From: Deltaproteobacteria bacterium
GTDB taxonomy: Bacteria; Bdellovibrionota_C; UBA2361; OMII01
Assembly: GCA_023262305.1 (NCBI GenBank)
Contig: JALRCK010000130.1
Coordinates: forward strand, 1 to 6,497
DNA length: 6,497 nt
Direction of reading: 5' to 3'
This document shows positions 1 through 6,497 of this stretch, in pieces. Each line of letters begins with the position of its first letter. Position 1 is the stretch's first letter. A model generated the notes under the pieces. It worked only from the letters and a program-made list of their open reading frames with translations. It had not been told where the DNA came from and made no database searches. The translations under genes and the position numbers were made by a program.

Positions 1-528
1 TCGAAGTGTCTCCTTGCCGGTATCATTGGGGACACGGGTTCCTTTAGGTATCCGAGCACCTCAGCCACGACATTTCGTGTCGCTGGGGAGTTGGTTGACC
101 GGGGGGCGCGCCCCGACATCCTGACGCAAGAGCTCTTTGCTAACCACTCACTCGCCGCTGTTCGATTGCAAGCTGACGCGATGTCGGGTGTGACCCTTCA
201 CGATCAAGGTATGTTTGCGGAGGTTGTTGTAACCCAAGAGATGCTCAAACGCCTCGGCGCGGATCTCCTTGATGCGGACTCTCTCGCTGAGCGCGCTCGC
301 GACATTGAGGGTGTGAAGGTATCGGCACTCTACAAGCAAGATGTGGATATGTGGCGTGTAAGCCTGCGTTCTCGTCAGGGGGCAGTAGACGTTTCAAGCG
401 TTGCTCAGCACTTTGGCGGTGGGGGACACAAGCCCGCGGCTGCATTTCGGTGGCGCAGAGACATTGAGACCCTTCAACGCGAGCTGCGGGAAAAGATAAG
501 AGAGGCTTTGGCCGCGACGCATGCATAG
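1..528 (+). CDS. nrnA: DHH/DHHA1 phosphoesterase, NrnA-like (nanoRNase / pAp phosphatase), C-terminal part
   Basis: Partial gene: the frame is open from base 1 and ends at TAG 526-528, giving 175 visible residues. The N-terminal DHH-motif region lies outside the window. Visible codons 4-17 read LLAGIIGDTGSFRY, matching the late DHH-domain metal-binding motif with its conserved Asp-Thr (codons 11-12). The end carries the DHHA1 signature FGGGGHKPAAA (GGGGH at codons 139-143, bases 415-429), which binds the nucleic-acid or nucleotide substrate. Families with this architecture hydrolyse short oligoribonucleotides (2-5 nt) and/or 3'-phosphoadenosine 5'-phosphate in the cytoplasm. The family's usual AAG after the GGGH motif reads AAA here. 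A TTG at 91 could be taken as a start, but conserved DHH sequence continues upstream of it, so it is internal. The stop overlaps the truB start by 8 bases, as in the common rbfA-nrnA-truB cluster. RecJ-type identity is less likely given the short DHHA1 end and the truB neighbour. Exact substrate is inferred. Confidence 0.88.
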   Translation, partial: SKCLLAGIIGDTGSFRYPSTSATTFRVAGELVDRGARPDILTQELFANHSLAAVRLQADAMSGVTLHDQGMFAEVVVTQEMLKRLGADLLDADSLAERARDIEGVKVSALYKQDVDMWRVSLRSRQGAVDVSSVAQHFGGGGHKPAAAFRWRRDIETLQRELREKIREALAATHA

Positions 529-1420
529 TGGGATTCTTCTGATCGATAAGCCAGCCGGTATTACCTCAGCCGGCGTCGTAGGTCGTGTGAAGCGATTGCT
601 TGGCGCAGAGCGAGTGGGTCACGCAGGCACGCTTGATCCTGACGCTACAGGTCTTCTCGTTATCTTGGTTAATGGAGCAACCCGGGTCGCCTCCTATGCT
701 GCCGATGGGATCAAACGGTACTCCGGTGTCATGAGGCTTGGTGTGACTACGTCAACGGACGATATGGCCGGTGATATTCTTGAACAGTCAGACAGCATCC
801 CGACCTTCGATAAGGTGGTCGAGGTGGCGAAAAGATGTTTGGGAACGATCCAGCAGGTGCCACCACGGGTCAGTGCCGTGAAGGTTCAGGGTAAGCGGGC
901 TCACAAGCTTACTCGAGAGGGACAGGAATTTACGTTGCGACCTCGCGAGGTGACGGTATCTCGGTTTGAAATATCGCCGGTTTCAGAGAACTCTTTCAGG
1001 TATGTGGTTGAGTGCTCCCCCGGCACGTATGTTCGGTCTCTTGCGCGTGATATCGGGGAGGCTCTTGGATGTGGCGGCGCCGTCGAGACGATCCGTCGAG
1101 AGCGCTCCGGACCACTCTCCGTAGACGGTGCGATCTCCCTGGAGCAGGTCTCTTGGGGGCATCTCCTCGATTGGTCTGCGCTCGTTCCCGAAATTATGCG
1201 AATAGAGATTCCTGATGACATGGCCACAGCTATTCGTACGGGGCACCAACTCACACTCAAGCGGGTCGCACAGATTCCAGAGGTTGCGGCGTTGCCTCGT
1301 TATTCGGTGTTTGCCTATGCCAGCGCTGGAGACCGAGAGACGCTTGGATTACTGAAGATTTCCGAATCGGGCGAGGTGCAGGTTGCTCTGAATGTAGGGC
1401 GCTATCCAGGGCAAAAATAG
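521..1420 (+). CDS. truB: tRNA pseudouridine(55) synthase TruB
   Basis: Complete at 299 residues, near the usual 300 or so. TruB isomerises uridine 55 of the tRNA T-loop to pseudouridine in the cytoplasm. The N-terminus GILLIDKPAGITS is the canonical family opening and fixes the ATG at 521. The catalytic motif GHAGTLDPDATGLL spans residues 33-46, with the nucleophile Asp39. KRY at 65-67 supplies the conserved active-site Tyr67. PPRVSAVKVQGKRAHKL follows around residues 112-128, with Val and His where many homologues have Tyr. SPGTYVRSLARDIGEALG near 168-185 is the late conserved motif with Tyr and Arg. The C-terminal 70 or so residues match the PUA-like extension only loosely. There is no Shine-Dalgarno at normal distance: the nearest purine run, AAGAGAGG at 498-505, is 15 bases from the ATG. 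Together with the 8-base overlap with nrnA, this suggests translation coupled to nrnA termination. Confidence 0.96.
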   Translation: MHSGILLIDKPAGITSAGVVGRVKRLLGAERVGHAGTLDPDATGLLVILVNGATRVASYAADGIKRYSGVMRLGVTTSTDDMAGDILEQSDSIPTFDKVVEVAKRCLGTIQQVPPRVSAVKVQGKRAHKLTREGQEFTLRPREVTVSRFEISPVSENSFRYVVECSPGTYVRSLARDIGEALGCGGAVETIRRERSGPLSVDGAISLEQVSWGHLLDWSALVPEIMRIEIPDDMATAIRTGHQLTLKRVAQIPEVAALPRYSVFAYASAGDRETLGLLKISESGEVQVALNVGRYPGQK

Positions 1421-1442
1421 GATGGTCTTGCCTTCGCTTCGG

Positions 1443-1453
1443 TATAGTATAGG
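1443..1453 (+). promoter_or_regulatory. possible purA promoter (-10-like tandem hexamers)
   Basis: In the truB-purA gap, TATAGT at 1443-1448 matches the sigma-70 -10 consensus at 5 of 6 positions and overlaps a second hexamer, TATAGG, at 1448-1453 (4 of 6). No good -35 element sits at 16-18 bases: TTGCCT at 1428-1433 is only 9 and 14 bases from the two hexamers. The position is plausible for a start of transcription 30-40 bases before purA, but the support is the -10 sequence alone. Confidence 0.25.
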
Positions 1454-1460
1454 GCGGTGA

Positions 1461-2804
<1,344 letters not shown>

Positions 2805-2848
2805 TGCGCCATCCCCTTATTCATGGTATCAAACCTTCGTTTAGTAAC

Positions 2849-2853
2849 AGGTG
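2849..2853 (+). promoter_or_regulatory. yajC ribosome binding site
   Basis: AGGTG sits 7 bases before the ATG at 2861. The yajC frame stays open upstream into the purA coding region (to about 2714), so this site, together with the signal-peptide-like sequence that starts at 2861, decides the start. Confidence 0.65.
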
Positions 2854-2860
2854 TTTAGTT

Positions 2861-3280
2861 ATGGGTACAAAATCGTTTCAAAGAGCATTGTCCATCGCTG
2901 CGTTAGTGGCCGGCGTCGTGTGGGTTAACGAGGTTTTCGCGCAGGAGGGGGGGCAGATTCTGACACAACCGCCAGCACCAGAGCAGCCGGGCTTTATGGA
3001 GTCGCTCGTGGGTATGTTGCCGATGCTTGCCATCTGCTACCTCATTTTTTGGGTCATGGTTATTCGCCCGCAGGAGTCAAAGGTTAAGAAGCACAAGCTG
3101 CTTCTCGATTCTCTCAAGCGTGGTGACTCTGTTGTGACCACTGGTGGCATCATCGGTAGGGTCGCGAGTGTAGAGAAGGACGCTGTCATGGTGGAGATCG
3201 CGCCGAACGTAAAGGTTAAGTTCTCACTGTCTCACATCCTTGGTCTTGAGAAGGGTGATTCTAAGGCCGAAGCCGCTTAA
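2861..3280 (+). CDS. yajC: preprotein translocase subunit YajC
   Basis: 139 residues, slightly longer than the usual 100-120. YajC is a small inner-membrane protein that associates with SecD and SecF and with the SecYEG channel. Residues 1-27 look like a signal peptide: Lys4 and Arg8, a hydrophobic stretch from about 10 to 22, and VFA before Gln28. A Pro/Gln-rich linker (28-45) follows, then a hydrophobic membrane segment at about 49-67 ending in VIRPQ, the family's hallmark after the membrane span. The cytoplasmic domain has LKRGDSVVTTGGIIGRV (85-101), the conserved YajC core. The ATG at 2861 is preferred to the in-frame Met46 because it has a proper RBS and yields the export signal. The gene ends 18 bases before secD, so the three genes are an operon. 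An export signal plus a second membrane segment is more than E. coli YajC has; the first segment may be cleaved or kept as a second helix. Confidence 0.93.
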   Translation: MGTKSFQRALSIAALVAGVVWVNEVFAQEGGQILTQPPAPEQPGFMESLVGMLPMLAICYLIFWVMVIRPQESKVKKHKLLLDSLKRGDSVVTTGGIIGRVASVEKDAVMVEIAPNVKVKFSLSHILGLEKGDSKAEAA

Positions 3281-3298
3281 TTTTAGTCGAGAGTTGCT

Positions 3299-4840
3299 AT
3301 GGGGAGAGATATCCAACAAAGAACGTTGATTTTCGTTGCGGTTGTTGTGGCGGCGGTTCTGTCGCTCCTTCCAACCGTTCTTCGAGATAAATTCACTCAG
3401 GAGTGGTTCACTAAGCCTCTCGCTTTAGGATTGGATATTAGTGGCGGCGTGCACCTGGTGTACGGAGTCAAGGCTAGTGAAGCAGTTACCAGCCGATTGC
3501 AGGTGCTCCTCCAATCTGCTCGCTCTGAGCTTCGCAGCAAGAAGATTGCGGTTGCTCAATCATCTATCGGTGCAGACAACTCGCTCCAAATTACGTTGTT
3601 GAGCGATGCATCGCTGGAGGCGGCTAAGGCGGTCATTCAGGATAAGGCGCCTGAAATTACCCTTGTCTCAACCGAGATGGACGGGAGCCGGCCTCGCCTG
3701 AAGTACCAATTCAGCCCGCTCGCTGCCAAGAAGATAGAGGTAGCTGCCATTGAGCAGGCTGTAGAAACCCTCCGAAATCGAGTGGACCAATTTGGTGTCA
3801 GCGAGCCGCTGATCCAAACGTCCGGAGAGGACCGCATCATCCTGCAGATGCCGGGCGTCTCGGATATTAATGCCGTAAAAAAAGTTGTTGGCTCTGTTGC
3901 CAAGTTAGAGTTTCGACTTCTTCCAAACGCAAAGACCCCCCAAGGGGTAGGGACGATCACCTTAAAGGATAAGTCCGGTCAGCCGGTTGTCGTCGAGGAT
4001 CAAACCTTGATGACTGGAGATGCGGTCGCGGATGCACGAGTTGATTTTGACCAGAAGGGACAGGTTGAGGTCTCTCTCAAACTCTCGCCTCTAGGGCAGC
4101 AGACCTTTGCGCGGATCACGGGAGAGAACGTCGGGCGTCAGTTGGCGATTATTCTTGATGGAGTTGTCTACACGGCTCCCGTCATCAATGAGGCTATCCC
4201 GAACGGTAGTGCAAGCATTACTGGAGGCTTCACCATGGATGAGGCTCGTCAGATAAAAGTGGTCTTGAAAGCGGGAGCTCTTCCAGCTCCTCTGGTTGTC
4301 CTTGAGGAGCGAACAGTGGGCCCAACCCTGGGGCTTGAGTCAGTGAAGAAGGGTCTCATAGCCATGGGCATCGGGTTCGGCGCCATCGCGTTCTTTATGA
4401 TCGTGTATTACGCCAAGTCAGGTGTAGTCGCTGTTGTAACTCTTCTGCTCAACGCTCTGTTTATGATGGCCTGCCTATCGTTCTTCGGTGCAACGCTGAC
4501 CTTGCCCGGTATCGCTGGACTGGCTCTCTCGATCGGTATGGCGGTCGACTCAAACGTAATCATATTCGAGCGTATTCGTGATGAGTTGAGGAATGGCTCT
4601 GGTCGCGATGTAGCTGTTATTACCGGCTTTGAAAAAGCTTTTGGAGCCATCTTCGATGCTAACGTTACGACTTTCCTTGCAGGCGTGCTCCTGTACTACT
4701 TCGGGACAGGGGCGATCCGAGGCTTTGCGGTAACGCTCTCTATCGGCGTGGTTACTACGGTGTTCTGTGCTGTATTCGTTGCGCGACTCTTCTTCGACTA
4801 TTTCCCGCTGAAGGGTAAAAAAGACGCTTTATCGATTTAA
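3299..4840 (+). CDS. secD: protein translocase subunit SecD
   Basis: 513 residues, shorter than the 615 of E. coli but normal for many bacteria. SecD and SecF form an inner-membrane RND-type complex that uses the proton-motive force to pull preproteins through SecYEG. A first membrane helix lies at about 9-28. A large periplasmic region follows with GLDISGGVHLVYGV (44-57), the DLxGG motif, then RNRVDQFGVSEP (159-170) and RIILQMPGV (179-187). Five further helices lie at about 352-371, 375-396, 402-423, 454-470 and 476-499. GMAVDSNVIIFERIRDE (413-429) carries Asp417, corresponding to the membrane acidic residue implicated in proton movement in characterised SecD. The C-terminus is short and basic (KGKKD). 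The start has only a weak SD (GAGAG at 3289-3293, 5 bases from the ATG), so it may rely partly on read-through from yajC, 18 bases upstream. Confidence 0.97.
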   Translation: MGRDIQQRTLIFVAVVVAAVLSLLPTVLRDKFTQEWFTKPLALGLDISGGVHLVYGVKASEAVTSRLQVLLQSARSELRSKKIAVAQSSIGADNSLQITLLSDASLEAAKAVIQDKAPEITLVSTEMDGSRPRLKYQFSPLAAKKIEVAAIEQAVETLRNRVDQFGVSEPLIQTSGEDRIILQMPGVSDINAVKKVVGSVAKLEFRLLPNAKTPQGVGTITLKDKSGQPVVVEDQTLMTGDAVADARVDFDQKGQVEVSLKLSPLGQQTFARITGENVGRQLAIILDGVVYTAPVINEAIPNGSASITGGFTMDEARQIKVVLKAGALPAPLVVLEERTVGPTLGLESVKKGLIAMGIGFGAIAFFMIVYYAKSGVVAVVTLLLNALFMMACLSFFGATLTLPGIAGLALSIGMAVDSNVIIFERIRDELRNGSGRDVAVITGFEKAFGAIFDANVTTFLAGVLLYYFGTGAIRGFAVTLSIGVVTTVFCAVFVARLFFDYFPLKGKKDALSI

Positions 4841-4857
4841 TAAATGGTGGTCCGTTT

Positions 4858-5799
4858 ATGAAAGAGCTTATCTCAACAAATGCCAAGATCGATTTCATGG
4901 GCAAGCGCTTCGTGTGCATGCTCATCTCCCTCGTCGCTTTTGCAGCCTCCGTCTACCTCTTTGTAAGCCAAGGAGACAGTAAGTACGGCACCGATTTCCT
5001 CGGTGGGCATGAATTCCTTGTGTCCTTCACCGGTGATTTCAACAGCGAGAAGGTTCGCGAGGGGCTGGCTGCGCAGCAGCTCGAGGGCGCTCGGGTGCAG
5101 GCTTTTCAAGGGGCGAAGAACGAGTACTCTATTCGGCTTGGAGAGACGGGCGATGCTGAGTCTGTTCGAGCTAAGGTGGAAGGTGCTCTGAAAGCGGCCT
5201 TCGGAGATGCCGCTATTATCCAAAAGACAGATTACGTAGGGCCAACCATCGGAAAGGAGCTTCGAACAAGCGCTCTTTGGGCGGTCGGTCTTGGAATCCT
5301 TGGAATGCTCCTGTACATCGCCTTCCGATTTGAGTTTGCAGTAGGGATTGGGACTATCGTGGCGCTCATTCACGACGTGACCATCGCTACGGGTATTTAC
5401 CTCCTTTCCGGGCATATCATCGGGATGGCGACGCTGGCGGGTGCTCTTACAATCGTGGGTTACTCAGTGAACGATACCGTTGTTGTCTTTGACCGAGTGC
5501 GTGAGCAACGCAACAAGAGGAAGGGGGCTTCGCTGGTCGAGATCGTCAACGAGGCTCTTAACTTCACCCTCTCTCGAACGGTTATCACCCACCTCCTGAC
5601 ATTCTTTTCGGCGCTTGCGTTGTATGTATTTGCTGATGGAGATATCAAGGACTTGAGCCTCTACCTCTGTGCAGGAATTATTTTGGGTTCGTACTCGACC
5701 ATCTTCATCGTATCGGCAGTCGTCATCATGCTTGAGGGAAAGAAGTCGGGTGAAAAGGTGCATGCCTCGGCTCGGGCGGCAAAGGCCTCGGGAGTATAA
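4858..5799 (+). CDS. secF: protein translocase subunit SecF
   Basis: 313 residues, typical for the family. SecF pairs with SecD, and the two halves together give the 12 helices of an RND-like export aid. Helix 1 lies at about 18-36. The periplasmic domain begins GTDFLGG (44-50), the family's GxDFxGG signature, although the following residue, usually Thr, is His51. YVGPTIGKELRTSAL (126-140) leads into helix 2 (139-157). Helices 3-6 lie at about 160-182, 187-211, 241-258 and 270-293. ALTIVGYSVNDTVVVFDRVRE (196-216) is the core membrane motif with Asp206 and the cytoplasmic basic turn. LNFTLSRTVITH (234-245) is the NxTLSRT motif. The tail is charged and Ala-rich. A GGTGG site at 4846-4850 is 7 bases before the ATG. 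secF is the last gene of the run, followed by a probable terminator. Confidence 0.97.
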   Translation: MKELISTNAKIDFMGKRFVCMLISLVAFAASVYLFVSQGDSKYGTDFLGGHEFLVSFTGDFNSEKVREGLAAQQLEGARVQAFQGAKNEYSIRLGETGDAESVRAKVEGALKAAFGDAAIIQKTDYVGPTIGKELRTSALWAVGLGILGMLLYIAFRFEFAVGIGTIVALIHDVTIATGIYLLSGHIIGMATLAGALTIVGYSVNDTVVVFDRVREQRNKRKGASLVEIVNEALNFTLSRTVITHLLTFFSALALYVFADGDIKDLSLYLCAGIILGSYSTIFIVSAVVIMLEGKKSGEKVHASARAAKASGV

Positions 5800-5832
5800 C
5801 GCGCCCGTGCCTGATATGGACAATCCAACAAC

Positions 5833-5864
5833 CATGGGGCACGCATGTCCTCCATGTTTGTTCT
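5833..5864 (+). terminator. probable terminator downstream of secF (imperfect)
   Basis: In the secF to minus-strand gap, CATGG (5833-5837) pairs with CCATG (5852-5856). GG (5838-5839) adds pairs with CC (5849-5850) if T5851 bulges out. A T-rich stretch (TTTGTTCT, 5857-5864) follows. The two genes converge here, so a terminator is expected. The stem is short and the loop is about 9 bases, so strength is uncertain. The same stem could serve the opposite strand, but its 3' side there is less T-rich. Confidence 0.4.
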
Positions 5865-5868
5865 AGGT

Positions 5869-6497
5869 TCATGCTAGCAGCTCATGTATCCGCTCCACGA
5901 CCACCCGCGGGTTTTGGGCTCCTTTCGGAAGGACGATTAGTTTTGCGCCAGTGCTCTCTGCAAGGTCGCATGCTTTGTAGTACATGCTGTGGCTGGTGAA
6001 ATTCGGCAGATACACGGCCAGGGCTTGGCCCTCGCCGGCGAGACTTAGGGCGGTCATATTTCTAAAACTGCTCGCGCTGGCGTCTGCGTAGTAGAAGCTC
6101 GCGTCGCAAGAGTCCGGCAGAAGCTCTCGAATTTTGGCCTCCCGAGATTGGTCTTGCAGCCCTCCGATGAAGACAACCTTCTTGAAATCGGAGAGGGTCG
6201 ATCGTTTTTTCTCAACGTGTGCCTCCTGAGAGAGTTCCGTTCCATTCCGCGCCAAAATCGCCTGATGCAGAGTAGTGTCTCCACTATTCAGTGCCGAGAT
6301 GTATTCGGAGAGGGAGCTCGGTGTAAGGAGTATCTGCTTATACCACGCGGTATCGCCGAATCGCTCCATGTCATTACGGAGGGTCTCGGATGCCTCTGTG
6401 GAGGTGGTTAGGTCGGCGGCCCATGCACCCCATCCAGGTGTGCGTCTATCCTGAGCTCCGTCAGGTGGGTTCGGGTCGGGGATAGTTTCGGTATTGG
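5869..6497 (-). CDS. protein with DUF2325-like C-terminal domain, 5' end beyond window
   Basis: Minus-strand gene of unknown function, converging on secF; stop TGA at 5869-5871. The frame is open to the right edge, giving about 208 visible residues. An ATG at 6369 exists but has no Shine-Dalgarno, and no start codon lies between it and the edge, so the true start is probably outside. Positions 6370-6495 code for a Pro/Asp/Thr-rich, likely disordered stretch (containing PDPNPPDG and GWGAWAAD). Then comes a mixed helical, polar region (Met at 6369 counted as residue 1, to about 60). From about residue 63 the sequence resembles a Rossmann-like fold: KVVFIGG strand (64-70), helix, SFYYAD strand (91-96), helix, AVYLPNFTSHSMYYKACDLA (118-137), then AKLIVLPKG (142-150). 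The N-x-x-SH followed by xYYKxxxLA and a Lys/Val-rich strand resembles DUF2325, whose members often carry a similar (N/D)xxSH pattern. No signal peptide or membrane helix is visible. The family assignment is by recall of motifs, not search; no function is claimed. Confidence 0.6.
   Translation of the reverse strand, partial: NTETIPDPNPPDGAQDRRTPGWGAWAADLTTSTEASETLRNDMERFGDTAWYKQILLTPSSLSEYISALNSGDTTLHQAILARNGTELSQEAHVEKKRSTLSDFKKVVFIGGLQDQSREAKIRELLPDSCDASFYYADASASSFRNMTALSLAGEGQALAVYLPNFTSHSMYYKACDLAESTGAKLIVLPKGAQNPRVVVERIHELLA

Noticed and set aside
2817..2845. Possible promoter before yajC (TTATTC, 17 bases, TTTAGT)
   Set aside because: The -35 half has only two or three consensus matches and the -10 four; not enough to call.
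3877..3883. A-AAA-AAA heptamer in secD in the phase of a -1 slippery site
   Set aside because: The -1 frame ends within about 30 codons, no clear downstream pseudoknot was seen, and full-length SecD is conserved past this point; chance is most likely.
3935..3948. Small inverted repeat ACCCC-N4-GGGGT in secD
   Set aside because: A five-pair stem inside coding sequence with no termination or regulatory context.
4274..4290. Inverted repeat GGAGCT-N5-AGCTCC inside secD
   Set aside because: It falls in the conserved KAGALPAPL coding stretch and is explained by codon choice; no T-run follows.
4873..5415. Long open frame of 180 codons on the minus strand opposite secF
   Set aside because: It lies entirely within a clear secF gene, has no recognisable family motif, and its composition is explained by the codon bias of the plus-strand gene.
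5464..5855. Minus-strand open frames overlapping the secF 3' half and the gap after it
   Set aside because: They are antisense to conserved SecF motifs, and their predicted proteins look like reverse-strand translations with no family resemblance.
6148..6411. Plus-strand open frame of 87 codons opposite the DUF2325-like gene
   Set aside because: It is antisense to a frame with coherent beta-alpha structure and has no motif or ribosome binding site support.

Overview
The window (6,497 bases, roughly mid-50s % GC by eye) is mostly ordinary bacterial chromosome. A plus-strand run of six housekeeping genes, nrnA (5' end missing), truB, purA, yajC, secD and secF, is followed by one convergent minus-strand gene that enters from the right edge. 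An inner-membrane SecDF-YajC complex with a signal-peptide-bearing YajC is typical of a diderm (Gram-negative) bacterium, and the split secD/secF layout resembles Proteobacteria and 'deltaproteobacteria'-grade lineages. I cannot assign a taxon more closely.

Layout: positions 1-528 hold the C-terminal part of a DHH/DHHA1 phosphoesterase. Its end overlaps the truB start by 8 bases (521-528), so the two are probably translationally coupled. truB (521-1420) is complete. A 70-base gap (1421-1490) carries -10-like sequences, a small inverted repeat and the purA ribosome binding site. purA (1491-2804) is complete with its catalytic residues intact. A 56-base gap leads to yajC (2861-3280), then secD (3299-4840) and secF (4858-5799), 18 and 17 bases apart, clearly one operon. 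A 69-base gap (5800-5868) separates secF from the convergent gene and contains an imperfect stem-loop followed by Ts, the best terminator candidate here. The minus-strand gene (5869-6497) has a C-terminal half resembling DUF2325 and is open through the right edge.

Functionally, nrnA (nanoRNA / pAp turnover) and truB (tRNA Psi55) belong to the infB-rbfA-nrnA-truB type translation cluster. purA makes adenylosuccinate for AMP synthesis. yajC-secD-secF encode the accessory complex that uses the proton gradient to help SecYEG export. The joining of truB to purA and yajC-secDF, instead of the more usual rpsO-pnp and tgt neighbours, is the notable organisational feature.

I found no mobile element, CRISPR array, tRNA or rRNA. 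The window shows no clear evidence of a new biological system; the convergent DUF2325-like gene is the only element of uncertain function and the best lead.
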